This document shows positions 52,530 through 63,500 of a stretch of DNA of 64,000 nucleotides, piece after piece (position 1 is the first letter of the stretch; each line of letters starts with the position of its first letter). Both the position numbers and the translations under genes were made by a program. Below the pieces are notes generated by a model. That model was not told where the DNA came from. It did no database searches and saw nothing but the letters and a program-made list of their open reading frames with translations. The DNA lies in NCBI GenBank assembly GCA_026982695.1, contig JALSGS010000034.1, forward strand, positions 248,001 to 312,000, written 5' to 3'. Source of the DNA: Saprospiraceae bacterium (GTDB lineage Bacteria; Bacteroidota; Bacteroidia; Chitinophagales; Saprospiraceae).

Positions 52530-54035
52530 TCAGTGCATTACGATTATATGGCCACGGGCTACTAACTCACCTTCGGGTGTGCGCAAGGTGTACACATAGC
52601 TTCCTTTAGGTAAGTCGGCCACCGAGATCTGAGCTTGTTGCGTGAATGTGGTCATACGCACGTGCTGCCCCAATAGATCGTATAATACCAGTTGTAGTGG
52701 TTGGTTCCAGTCAATGCGGATCTGCAGTACGTCTGAAACTGGGTTGGGGAAAAGTGCCAAGGTGTGTTTTTGCCAAGCTTCAGTAAGTCCCGTAACCACC
52801 ACATTTACTGTTTGACAGGTAGTGTCGCTGCCAGCACTATTACTTACAGCCAAGCACACCTCATAGTTCCCCGAGCTGGAATAAGTGTAAGTGGGATTTT
52901 GCTCGGTAGAAGTACTACCATCGCCAAAGTCCCATAGCCAAGTGTCGGGCTCGTTGGTCGATTGGTCAGTAAATTGGAAAGCGCCTCCTCCTTGGTCTGT
53001 GTAAGTAAAAGCTGCTGAAGGTGGCAATACGACAGTGATGTTCATGCAAGTCGTGTCGCTACCCGTGTCGTTTGTTGCTATTAAACACACCATATAATCG
53101 CCAGGAGTTGTATAAGTGTGCATGGGGTCGGAATCGGTAGATGTGGTACCATCACCGAAGTTCCACGTAAATGTATTGGCATTTAGTGAATTATTGGTGA
53201 ATTGGTATTGGCCGTTGCCCTGGTCTTCAAACGAGAATTGAGCGATAGGTGGGTACTCCAGTACAGACCAGCTCACCGTATAGATGCTGTCAAAATTTAG
53301 CGAGACGGTTGCTGCAGGCCCATGCGTCTCTTTGGCATACCACGCCCAAGAGACGGAAGGGATAGTTTGGGCATCGACTAAGAGCCAGACACCAAATACA
53401 TATACCCAGGTAGAGTCGTAGCTAGTGGAATAAGTCGTGCTGCGCAGCGTGGGCAAGGTGCCATTGGGAGTAGTGAGCATGCCCCAACCATCAAAGACAA
53501 CCGAATCTACAGTAGTACTTTTAAGTCGTACCGAGTCAAAGTTGATACCATCACCGCTAAAGCCAATTTCAAAACTGCTCGTATCGACGAAGCTCACACC
53601 CATTTGAGCAGGAAATACAGCAATGGTCTGGGGGTTAGTAAAGCGAAGCACTAGCGATTCGAAAGTTGTCGAATCTACAGGAAACATCACGCCAAAGCCC
53701 AGGGAAGTTGCTTGATCCATTGTTATTTCCATGTAATTGTATCCACCACCGGGCAAACCAACTGCAATGGTGGCCTCGGGAAAAGTGTCGTACCATGGCG
53801 TGGTGTCGGGCTCTACAATGAAGATAGTCTCAATAAGGTCGGCAGTGCCTGTGAGTTCCCAGCTTTGGTTGGCGCCGCCTGTACCCACATCTACTTGAAT
53901 TTCAGATGTGTCGGTAGCATTTACCCACATTTGTCCAGGCATGGGCATGTCTTCAGATGTGATGACTACTTGGGCATTCAATAGTAGTAGCCCTCCGAAG
54001 AAAAAGGTGATGCATGCGAGTAGCGCTTGTTTCAT
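52530..54035 (-). CDS. PKD-domain secreted protein with T9SS type A sorting domain
   Basis: 501 residues. A signal peptide (about 1-21, ending LNAQ) is followed by a beta-rich domain (about 22-265), two PKD domains (about 270-345 and 346-420, each with the WNFGDGTT / WDFGDGST core and a TYTTPGDYMVCL-like strand), and a C-terminal T9SS sorting domain (TLALFPNPVSDVLQIRID to the end). It should be exported by T9SS and released or anchored on the surface. PKD domains usually act as spacers or carbohydrate-contact domains. The first domain has no recognised family. Confidence 0.85.
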   Translation of the reverse strand: MKQALLACITFFFGGLLLLNAQVVITSEDMPMPGQMWVNATDTSEIQVDVGTGGANQSWELTGTADLIETIFIVEPDTTPWYDTFPEATIAVGLPGGGYNYMEITMDQATSLGFGVMFPVDSTTFESLVLRFTNPQTIAVFPAQMGVSFVDTSSFEIGFSGDGINFDSVRLKSTTVDSVVFDGWGMLTTPNGTLPTLRSTTYSTSYDSTWVYVFGVWLLVDAQTIPSVSWAWYAKETHGPAATVSLNFDSIYTVSWSVLEYPPIAQFSFEDQGNGQYQFTNNSLNANTFTWNFGDGTTSTDSDPMHTYTTPGDYMVCLIATNDTGSDTTCMNITVVLPPSAAFTYTDQGGGAFQFTDQSTNEPDTWLWDFGDGSTSTEQNPTYTYSSSGNYEVCLAVSNSAGSDTTCQTVNVVVTGLTEAWQKHTLALFPNPVSDVLQIRIDWNQPLQLVLYDLLGQHVRMTTFTQQAQISVADLPKGSYVYTLRTPEGELVARGHIIVMH

Positions 54036-54088
54036 AGTACTTTTGATTTTAAGGGATTGGATAATATTTAGCTATAAAAAATAATTTG

Positions 54089-54119
54089 CTCCTCCGTGAA
54101 AAGCACGGGGGAGTTTTTT
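54089..54119 (+). terminator. Terminator-like hairpin with no upstream gene
   Basis: The stem CTCCTCCGTG/CACGGGGGAG (54089-54098 with 54104-54113, one G-U) is followed by six T on the + strand. No + strand gene precedes it; on the - strand it lies in the leader of the PKD gene, about 55 bp before its ATG. Confidence 0.7.
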
Positions 54120-54407
54120 ATATTGGTGATGCGTGTAGACATACACCGGGATCTGCATGCCACGACGGGGCTTAGTAACAGGCGCCCGTTTTTTGGTGCG
54201 GGCATGAGTTGTCATCATGAGCAAAAGGCGAATTAGAGAAAAACAAAACAATGTGCGAGTAAGAACCGTTAGCCAACCCCCAAATTTTCGTTAAAAAAGA
54301 CACTTTTCCAAAGCAAGTGTAGCACAATTGTGCATGTACCATTGCAAAAGAAGGATATCTTCGTTTGCTACCTACCCAACCTAATGAACTATTGTGCAAA
54401 ATTCGGC

Positions 54408-54415
54408 TAATTTTG
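54408..54415 (+). promoter_or_regulatory. -7 box TAATTTTG for mlaE-mlaF
   Basis: A perfect TAnnTTTG about 98 bp before the mlaE ATG. The TTG at 54392-54394 is too close to be its -33 element. Confidence 0.4.
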
Positions 54416-54513
54416 GCCCCGACTGTGGGAAAGTAGTGCTTTTGGCTTTTTAGTGAGTTTCACCCAAAGCATATTACCAATCGCCAGTCATTTTCGGGAA
54501 TACTCTCTGTGCC

Positions 54514-55260
54514 ATGAATTTGAACCTTTTCTATCACTTTGGCCGTTTTTTGCTCTTATTGCGCGCGGGGCTGCAGCGTCCTGAGAAGTGGTCGATGTAC
54601 TGGAAAGAGACTCTGCGCCAGATGGATGCCATTGGCATTGGTTCACTGGTCATTGTAGGCTTAATCTCCATCTTCATGGGGGCTGTAGCTGCTGTGCAGT
54701 TTGCCTACCAGCTTGATGGTCAACTGGTGCCTCGCTACTACATTGGTTATATTGTACGAGACTTGGCCATAATTGAGTCGGCGCCTACCATCACTTGTTT
54801 GGTGTTGGCAGGCAAGGTTGGTTCCAACTTGGCGGCTGAGTTGGGCGGCATGCGTCAAAAAGAGCACATCGATGCCATGGAGATCATGGGCGTCAATACG
54901 GCATCTTATCTAATCATGCCCAAACTGGTGGCTGCAGTGGTTGTAATTCCCATGTTGGTGACGTTGTCGGCTTTTGTTGCCATTGTCGGTGGCTATCTGG
55001 CTGTAGTACCTACTGGGGAAATTACCAACGAAGAATACATTCGGGGGTTGCGGGCTTATTTCGATCCCTTAAATGTACGCATGATGTACGTCAAGACAGT
55101 GGTATTTGCCTTTATCCTTACCGCTGTGTCGTGTTATCAAGGCTATTACGTCAAGGGGGGTAGTATCGAGTTAGGTAAGGCCAGTACCAATGCAGTGGTA
55201 TTTAGCGACATTCTCATCCTACTGGCCGATTACATCATTGCGTTGTTACTGACTACTTAA
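54514..55260 (+). CDS. mlaE: MlaE family lipid ABC transporter permease
   Basis: 248 residues. The MlaE-family signature is clear: IGSLVIVGLISIFMGAVAAVQ, ESAPTITCLVLAGKVGSNLAAELG, RQKEHIDAMEIMGVNTASYLIMPK and YYVKGGSIELGKASTNAVV. It forms the inner-membrane part of the Mla lipid transport system that keeps outer membrane asymmetry. mlaF follows 25 bp later. The MlaD-like MCE protein that normally completes the complex is not next to them. Confidence 0.93.
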   Translation: MNLNLFYHFGRFLLLLRAGLQRPEKWSMYWKETLRQMDAIGIGSLVIVGLISIFMGAVAAVQFAYQLDGQLVPRYYIGYIVRDLAIIESAPTITCLVLAGKVGSNLAAELGGMRQKEHIDAMEIMGVNTASYLIMPKLVAAVVVIPMLVTLSAFVAIVGGYLAVVPTGEITNEEYIRGLRAYFDPLNVRMMYVKTVVFAFILTAVSCYQGYYVKGGSIELGKASTNAVVFSDILILLADYIIALLLTT

Positions 55261-55285
55261 TCACTTATAGATCCTTTGGTGCTAC

Positions 55286-56056
55286 ATGATTCGCACAGAA
55301 CATATTTACAAGTCTTTTGATACACAAGAAGTCCTCAAGGATATCAACTTGTCGTTTTATCCGGGCAAGTGCAATCTCATCATCGGCCGTAGTGGTGCAG
55401 GTAAGACGGTCTTGCTCAAGATTTTGGTAGGGCTGCTCAAACCTACACGAGGTACTGTTTGGTACGACGATGTAAGCTTGTTCAGCTTAGACCACAAGCG
55501 GCTACAGCAGTTGCGCATGCAGGTAGGTATGCTATTTCAGGGCTCTGCACTATTCGATTCGATGACCGTAGAGGAAAATATTCGCTTTCCCCTCGACATG
55601 TTTACCAACTTGACTTATGCCGAAAAGCGCGCCCGTGTCGATGAGGTGCTCGAGCGAGTGGAGCTACCCGGTATCAATGACAAGTATCCTTCGGAGATCA
55701 GTGGTGGTATGCAAAAGCGCGTGGGCATTGCTCGGGCCATTGTGCTTAACCCCAAATACCTATTTTGTGACGAACCCAACTCGGGGCTCGACCCCAAAAC
55801 GGCTATTACCATAGATGAGCTGATACAGAGCATTACTTACGAGCGGCAGATCACTACGATAATTAACACCCATGACATGAACTCCGTGATGGAGATCGGC
55901 GACAATATTGCACTACTCCACAATGGGCGCGTAGCATGGACAGGTAACCGAAGCGAGGTGCTTACCTCAGAGAATCAGGTGCTTCAAGATTTCATCTTTG
56001 CTTCGCCCTTTTTGCAGCGCCTGCGAGAGGCGGCTTTGCGCCATTCGAACAAATAA
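55286..56056 (+). CDS. mlaF: MlaF family lipid ABC transporter ATPase
   Basis: 256 residues. Walker A is GRSGAGKTVLLK, the signature ISGGMQKRVGIARA, Walker B YLFCDEPNSGLDP, and the H-loop INTHDMNSV. These match the MlaF ATPase that works with MlaE. It follows mlaE by 25 bp and is followed 9 bp later by a CHAT gene, so all three are probably on one mRNA. The coupling of a CHAT gene to mlaEF is unusual. Confidence 0.93.
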   Translation: MIRTEHIYKSFDTQEVLKDINLSFYPGKCNLIIGRSGAGKTVLLKILVGLLKPTRGTVWYDDVSLFSLDHKRLQQLRMQVGMLFQGSALFDSMTVEENIRFPLDMFTNLTYAEKRARVDEVLERVELPGINDKYPSEISGGMQKRVGIARAIVLNPKYLFCDEPNSGLDPKTAITIDELIQSITYERQITTIINTHDMNSVMEIGDNIALLHNGRVAWTGNRSEVLTSENQVLQDFIFASPFLQRLREAALRHSNK

Positions 56057-56065
56057 GCCGATTCT

Positions 56066-57541
56066 ATGCGCGTTCGAGTATTAATAGCCATCGGGTGTCT
56101 GTTAGTGGTGCAGTATGTGACTCATGCGCAGTCAGCGACATTATGGGCTTCTGCCATTCAAGCTGGCCAGCTTGATTCTCTTTTTGTGTTGTCGGAAAAA
56201 ACGCGCCATAGTCAATGGTTTCACACCGCATTACATTCACCTTCTCTCCTGCAAAGTATATCCGAGCTACAAGACGCGCTACCCGATCGCATGAGTGCAT
56301 TTATCTCATGGACACCCCTACCCGATGCGCGCCTGTTGATTATCGTGGCCACTTCTCACCGAGCTACTTTTTTTGTGCGGCCCGTACCGCCATGGGCTGA
56401 TGAGCTACTCGAGCAATTTTTGCTGAACTTACACAATCCTCCCACTCCTGAACTGTTGACTGAGGAGTTTGAACGCTATACGCGTCAGGCTATAGAGCTG
56501 TACGACATGCTATTGCGCGATGCCATCAATTGGCTACCTCGAGCTACTTTCAAATTGGTGGTTTCGCCTTTCGGCAAATGGAACTTGCTGCCCCTTTCAG
56601 CACTTATTGCCGAGCACGAGTTTCCTGTAGTGAGTTATCGGCACTTGCCATTTTTGGCCAAACGCTATCGATTCCTATATGTCCCTTCAGCAGCTGCATG
56701 GCTCGAATGCAGAGCAAGAGCAACGCAATTTGAGTCACCTCAACGGCGTGCGATCATGGTCGCACCTGACTATTTTGGCTACCAGTGGCCTTATGTAACT
56801 GACAGTACCACACGTTATTATTTAGCATCCTTGCCACAAGGACAAGGCGATTTACCGCCTGTAGCAGGTACCTCACAAATAGCCGAAACCATCGAACACA
56901 TAGGAGGATCCGTATGGCGAGGGCCACAGGCCTCGTCTCAGTACTTGCAGAGGCAACCATTGTCGGTTGGGGTGTGGCACGTACAAGCTCACGTGTTGCC
57001 CTTGGCGCCACAGCCTGATAGTATACTCTTAGTATTAACTCCTTACGAAGATGAGGGCTTGTACGCTTTGTCTGCGCTGATGCAGCGGCCCCTAAAGGCT
57101 CATCTTGCTGTTTGGCCGGCTTGCCATTGGGCAATGTGCTCTCTCGAAGAAGCGGCGCAGTCTTTTGCCATTGCGCGTATGGCCTTTCGGCAAATGCAGA
57201 TAGGCAGTAATTTGATCAATTTGTGGTATGGGGCCGACTTGCCCATGGCGGACTTGTTTACGACTTTTTACAGGCGCTTATCTAGTGGGCTTTCGCCTTC
57301 AGAGGCATGGGCTCAAGCACAAGTGCACTATCTCAATCAGACGCAGTCAAACCTGGCTGCACATCCTTATTATTGGGCTGGCTTTGTACTGAGTGGTGCA
57401 GATATACCTGTACCCTTACGGCGTAGTCCCTTGTGGTGGTATATTCCCTTAGCCATTCTGGTTATGTCCTGGTTTGTATGGCGGTATTTGCGCAAGCTAA
57501 AGCGTGCAGCAGAGGAAGAAAAGGGGGAGTTTTCTTGGTAA
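56066..57541 (+). CDS. CHAT domain protein with signal peptide and C-terminal TM helix
   Basis: 491 residues. An N-terminal signal peptide (about 1-21, ending THAQ) is followed by a helical region (about 25-180) and a CHAT (caspase-like) domain (about 180-455). The probable catalytic pair is H in GVWHVQAHVLPLA and C in AVWPACHWAMC, at the places of the usual HxxxHG and LSACxTG motifs. A later SPSEAWAQAQVHYLNQ and PYYWAGFVLSG fit the CHAT end. One TM helix (about 457-475) and a basic-acidic tail follow. Signal peptide plus C-terminal TM suggests a periplasm-facing, membrane-anchored protein. No TPR part is present. It carries two exact copies of the dispersed 13-mer. Confidence 0.82.
   Translation: MRVRVLIAIGCLLVVQYVTHAQSATLWASAIQAGQLDSLFVLSEKTRHSQWFHTALHSPSLLQSISELQDALPDRMSAFISWTPLPDARLLIIVATSHRATFFVRPVPPWADELLEQFLLNLHNPPTPELLTEEFERYTRQAIELYDMLLRDAINWLPRATFKLVVSPFGKWNLLPLSALIAEHEFPVVSYRHLPFLAKRYRFLYVPSAAAWLECRARATQFESPQRRAIMVAPDYFGYQWPYVTDSTTRYYLASLPQGQGDLPPVAGTSQIAETIEHIGGSVWRGPQASSQYLQRQPLSVGVWHVQAHVLPLAPQPDSILLVLTPYEDEGLYALSALMQRPLKAHLAVWPACHWAMCSLEEAAQSFAIARMAFRQMQIGSNLINLWYGADLPMADLFTTFYRRLSSGLSPSEAWAQAQVHYLNQTQSNLAAHPYYWAGFVLSGADIPVPLRRSPLWWYIPLAILVMSWFVWRYLRKLKRAAEEEKGEFSW
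56566..56578 (+). repeat. Dispersed word GCCTTTCGGCAAA, exact copy (15-mer form)
   Basis: Extended to GCCTTTCGGCAAATG. It lies in the CHAT gene, read as PFGKW, the same peptide as in the broken BNR gene, although the proteins are unrelated. Confidence 0.85.
57182..57194 (+). repeat. Dispersed word GCCTTTCGGCAAA, exact copy (15-mer form)
   Basis: Extended to GCCTTTCGGCAAATG. It is the second copy in the CHAT gene, read as AFRQM, a third reading frame compared with the other copies. Confidence 0.85.
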
Positions 57542-57583
57542 TCCAAGTGGGCTCAGCTTCCCTTTAGCTGAAGCTTTTATATG

Positions 57584-60500
57584 CTATCGTACCAATGTGA
57601 CTTCGCCAACGAAGGTTGTGGTTTGGTCAGGACACTGTACTTCGAGGCGGTACAGATATACATCGGCGGGGGCTTGATCATCAAACCAGTTGCCGTCCCA
57701 TCTTACTTGTGTGCCCATTTGGAAAAAGACGCGTTGCCCCCAACGCGACCATATTTCCAGAACATAGGTGGCATCGGAGGGGTCTGGATCACCCAATGGA
57801 GCAAAATAGTCGTTAATGCCATCGCCATTGGGTGTAAACATGTTGGGAATCTGTATGCTATCGGATTGACAGCGCGATTGCACCACGATCTCTACCAGTG
57901 CGCTAGCAGTGCAACCATTATCGTCAATTGCTGTGGCTGTGTAGGTAATACTTTGGGTAGGTGTAGCTACAGGCTCAGGGCAGTGGCTGCAAGAAAGCCC
58001 TGCAGCTGGAGTCCATACAATGCTATCAGTCGAGCTAATTGCCATTAGCTGTACGTCTTCGCCAGGTGACAGCACCACTGTTGATGGCTGCACAGCTATC
58101 TGGGGAGGTGAAAGATAGCTCAATTGTGTACAAATTAGGCTGTCGCATCCATTGGTAGCAGTTACGGAAGTGCAATAGATACCTTCTTGCTCGAGTTGTT
58201 GTCCAAAAAAGTCGACTGTTGTGCCCGGACATACTGACGGTACGGGTAGCCAAGTAGTATCGGGTAATGGATGGTAGGCAGCAGGCACACAAGTAATGCT
58301 ATCGCATCCGCCACTAGTAAGGTAGGATTTGCAGTAGGTACCAGGTTGATTGATGGGTGGTTCGTCGGCGAATATTTGTACACTCTGTCCTGGGCAGAAG
58401 TAGAGTGTGTCGGCCAAGGTGTAAATGGTGTCTTCTGTTGCTGTGAGCTGTATCAGAGCTGTAGTCGAGCATCCATTTTCAGCATAGCCTGTAAGCACTA
58501 CTGTCGTATTTTGCGCAAAGGCAAATTGCACTTGGCTACAGATAGAGTCGAGGCAAATGCCAAGCGGCATCCATTCGTACCAGCTGGCTCCCGAAGCTGT
58601 CAGAGTTGTGGCTTGCCCTGCACATACTACGCCATCGGCAGGAGGCACTAACTGCGGACTCTGGCCAAATGCCACTGTTATGGTATCGGTAGTGCTGCAT
58701 CCGTATTGATTGGTTATTTGCAACAGATAAGTTTGATCTTCGAGCCGCAAGACGGTAGGAGAAGGGCTGGTAGGGTCATCGAGCCAAGGTAGTCCTGGAG
58801 ACCACCAATAGCTCCAAGATGGGTTAGGTGGGGCATGGAGAATGGGAACATCTTCTGGGCAAAAGAAATAGTCATTATTGCCAGTGACCATAGGCTTAGG
58901 ATATGCCTCAATGACTGCTGAATCGATATTTGTACAGCCATAACTGTCGGTAAGTGTAAGCATATAAGTGCCACTTATTGGTGGGTCGACAACCCATATC
59001 TGCCTGTTGGAGTCGAGGATGCCAGGGCCAACCCATTGGTAGCTGCTACCTTGCTCAGCAATCAGGACGAGGGGTTCATCCTGACATACGCCTTCGGGAG
59101 GCTGGATCAGTCCGGTAGCAGGGGCGGTGGCTATTGTGAAGAAGTGTTGGGCGATGCAATATGGGGCGATCTGCTGGAACAAAGTATATGTTTGTGCCAG
59201 TACTTCCCCTGTATTGTTGGAAAAGACAGCACTTGTTTGGGGGCAGGTGGGGCATGCAATTCCTGTAGTGGGTTGCCATTGCCAAGAGGTGCCATTGAGT
59301 GTGGTGTCGCCTATGAGTACAGGGCTGTCGGGGCAGGCGAAGATGGTGTCGGGATGGAATATTTGTACCGGCATGGCTAGGAAAGCTGTATCGCCCATAC
59401 ATGCACAATTGTCTTGGTCTGATATCACCAACATCAAGTCGCACCATTGGGCAGGGGGGATGGGTGTGTTTCCTGAGAAGGTATATGTAGATTGCGTTGT
59501 GGAGATGGTATCAGTGAGTTGAGCAAGCCATATGTCGGCACTGTCGAGTTGTGCATTTCCGTTGTCGAGATAGAGCGCAGCCGTGAGTGTGCCTTGAGTG
59601 GCTATGCCTTCATTGAGTATGGTAGCAGTCCATGTGAGTAGATCATCGTTGCTGGACGGTATTATAGTGGCTTGAAAGTCAGTGATGGTGTATGAGGGGC
59701 GTGTGATGGTGATGGGCAGGGAAAGGCTGCTGGTAGCTACTGCGAGTTGGCAGCTGTCGGCATTAGGAGCGCAGTAGGCGGCATTAGCTTTGTGTAGTAC
59801 GCGCCATTGGAGCAAATGGAAGCCACATACTAATTGAGTCAGGCCCTCAATCTGTAAATTGAACGCAGCGATTTGGCCTGTAGCCATTGCCGGTAGGGTC
59901 CATTCCAGCACAGAACCATTTATTTGAGGAGTGCAATCAGAGACGAGAGAGATACTTTGACAGGATCCTGGTAAGTAGCTCAGCCCTTGGGGCAGTACGA
60001 GCTGGAGTGTTTCGCCAGCCGGCACAGAGCTATTAGGCGTGAGCGTAACAGTTACAGTGGTGTTGTCAGTGCATCCATCGTATGGTGTAGTTTCAGCATG
60101 GATGGTCATCTGATAAGGAGGGTCAGGGGCCTGGTCTATGCTAAAAGGGGTGGATATACGCGTCACTGTGTTGGCAGGGGCACCGCAACTTTGTTGCCCC
60201 GTAATGGTAGCGATGTAGTAACTGGGAGAGGCCAAGTCACAACTCGTGATGCCTTCGAAGCGCACGCACAGCTCATTAAGAGGGCTTTCATCAATTCCAG
60301 GTAAACCGTATTGGAGAATGGAGTCGGGCCAGGCACTGGGAGGCCAAGCCCACACACCATCTCCTATGGGCTGTGGGTCGGGAAGCATCTGCCAGTTGCC
60401 CGACCCACAGGGCCATTGTATCGCTGCTGAACCCAATGTGTACGACAATCCTGGGGGTAGGTATAAGCATAGTTGGGGCTCGAATAAGTGGCCTGCTTGG

Positions 60501-63500
60501 GCATTGTAGAAATGCAGTTCGAAAGGGCCATTCGAGGCACATAGTGTCACAGTGGGAGGTGCTATAGGTGTAAGCAGTTCAGCTTCGCTCAAGTTAGGGA
60601 TAATAGTAAAGGTTGTAGCGTATTGCCGGCAGCTCGCTTGAGTGGGATGCATCAGTGCATCACAGTTCCATCCATATTCCAAGGTAGCTACTGCTGCATC
60701 GCAGTTGGTAAAAGTACAGGTGAGCTGTAGAGGAATGGTGTCAGCAGCTTCAATGGCACCTAATTGGAAGATGCCGTTGCTTTGGGCCAGAACACTTCCG
60801 TCATCTGTGCGGGAAAGGATACACTGGCTCAGAGGCGCTGTAGGGATGATAAAAGCATTGGGCGCTTGTCCGCTTTGCTGCCCACCGACCGCTGTCGGTG
60901 TATTGAAGAGCTGAAACTCAAGAGATACTTTGTTTGTACCCGTTGTAATCCAGTCGTTAGTCATGGAAAGACCCAAAGAGGGGTGCATAGGGCGAAGGGC
61001 CAAGCTGCTGAAACTTTGGGTACTCGGGCTTGCTTGAGGCAATGGTGGTTGCCACAGGAGGGTAGTGCTCAGCGTCAGGGAGTCGGGTGCTACTAGGTCG
61101 CAAGGTGCTAAGAATCGATATTGAAACAGCGCATTCCATCCTTCATCCATTTCGGCTAATTGTTGCAAGTGTGCTATATCGAACAGTTGTGTGGGTGCAG
61201 TCGGATCGACAACAAGTGGTACATTTGTGAGTAGCGTAGGTCCTCCACTTAGTGCAAATAGGGTTAATTGGGCTTGCACTATTTGCATAGTGGGAGGTAG
61301 CGACAGCTCCAGAGATTTGAGTAGTGCTAGGGGGCGTACTTCGTAAGGAAAAAAATTGTTTTGAGGGAGTTTTACCGAGATGAGTGAGCCCCCTACTAGG
61401 GCAGAGGTATCGCAAGGGGGCAATGCAAAAATGCCAGGTAAGGTTTCCACTTGAGGCGTAGCTACTTCTACGATGTCGGTTGTCAACTCGCAAATACATG
61501 CCTTTAGTGGCAACTCATTGTCGGTCTGGGCGAGCAGCTTGGGAAAAAATGCTATGGGCTCAATACTGCCTGGCGCACCGTTTTGAGTGATGTGCCATTC
61601 TATATTCAGGGAAATGGAGTCGTGCGTGTCCAATGTCCAGTCTGGTGGCAGCTCGTATCCCAGCAATGCAAGCTGGGCAAAAGAGAAAGCTTGTTGCCAC
61701 CATATGGTATCGCCATTGGTATGTGGTGACAAGGGGATGTCGTCGAGTATGTATAATTGACTTGCAGAGTGATCCCATAAGGATAGCCTATTGGAGGTCG
61801 GCATTATTGCGGCTTGCCCAATGTTTTGGCGAAAGCCTATACCCAAAGTAAGTGTGGTGATCTGGATAGAGTCGTGAGTTTGAACTACTGCACTAAGTGT
61901 GCTCTTTAGTGTGTCGCCGGGAAGTGCACGCTTGAGCGCCGCCATACTCGCATTGGCTGGCTCAAAACTATCAGCAATTCGGTTGTCGTTGTCATCTTTC
62001 CATCCTAAAGAAATCCGCTGAGTGTATAGTTGTGGAAGTAATGTGCCTACATAGGTGTCGGGTATCCACACGGTATCTGTAGGGCAACTGAGTGGCAGGG
62101 GAAGTTCGGCGCATTGCCGGGGTTGACATTGGGTGGGACATTCAGAAATGGGCAGAAAAACTTGTGCGCGTATGGTATGAGGTACTTCAGGCTCGCTACA
62201 GTTGCTGACAGGGCATGGGTCATAAGGCAGCATCACTACTTCGGGAGGCTGAGGACAATGCCAGAGAGCGCCCCACAATAGTTCATGTACCAGAGTTGTG
62301 GAGCCCATGACATACTCTTGATACCCCAATAAGAGGGAAGTGGAGTCTAGCCAGGCGAGGCTGTCGGGTAGGTGGCCGTTGAGCATGTAGGTGTTGGTAT
62401 CGTGTGGCTGTAGTCCCTCAGGAAACTCTAGGGCTATCCATAGGAAGGTAGCTGAGTCTGCTGCAGAAAGGTATTCTTCAATAGCGAGGTGAAAAATTAG
62501 ATTGGTATCGGATAGCCCAATACTTTCTGCACTGAGTGAGACGGAAGGCATATCGATTTCGGGAATAGATAGCTCTTGGGTGTATAAGTAAGGATTACCG
62601 CAGCTATCGGTATATGATACTGCTATTTTCCAGCGCGGTGTGGTGCGGGTACATCCTTGATTTTCCGTGCAAAGTAGATAATCCCATCTCAATTCGGGGG
62701 CAGCTCCTGGGGGTAAGACTATGTTGTCGAAGCTGATACCCACTCCTGAGGCTGTGTTGAGGTCGATGTCGTTTGTAGTAGGACAATTAGCGCTGGCAGG
62801 TGATAGCCAAGTGGGGGAAAAGTCAATAGACGTTCCACTCATCCAGGCGGCTAATGAGCTTTGTACGATAGACAGTGGTGCCTCTGGCTCACTATCTATG
62901 AGCACGGACAACTCATAGGCAACGTTGTTTCCCACATTTTGGAGGTGAAGTGTAATGGGGAACGTACCGCAATAACAGCTAAGTGTATCTATACTCCATT
63001 GCAAATGCAATTGAGGTGAGGTATTGGGTTGTGGCAGGACTTCGATTACCGCTGTTGCTTCGTGTACTTGGCATGTTGTGTTTTGGCATCCCCAGCTCGT
63101 GCGCAATTGAGCAATGCTCGTGACGGGTTGATCGCCCGAGCAAGATGCAGCGTGGATATATTCTACAATGACGAGCTCTTCGCCTTGTTCGAACAATGTG
63201 TCGCTATCACCTATGGCTGTAAAATCATCGCCATCGAGTAGCAGTTGAAACAGTCCACTTGTGTTGGATAATACTTCCCCTTGAGGTGAGGTAATAGATA
63301 AAGCAGTAGTTGTATAATTATCTGTAAAGATAAATTTCGTTAGGGCACCAGGGCGGGTATTGCGCACGCGAATTTCTCGCACGAGTGTTTCGCCTATCTG
63401 TATGGAACTGATCGTCGGGTTTACCTGGGTGATGAACAGAGAAGGCGCATACGCATTAAATGGCGAGCTGGTAGCAGAAGTGATGCCGCCTTCGTAATTG

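Larger units (their letters stand above)
54036..54513. other. Divergent intergenic region between the PKD gene and mlaE
   Basis: About 480 bp without a supported gene. It contains the orphan hairpin at 54089-54119 and a -7 box TAATTTTG at 54408-54415 upstream of mlaE. Confidence 0.55.

Noticed and set aside
57581-58048. 155-codon + strand frame opposite the end of the giant T9SS protein
   Set aside because: The - strand carries the conserved gliding-motility C-terminal domain here; the + frame is a shadow.
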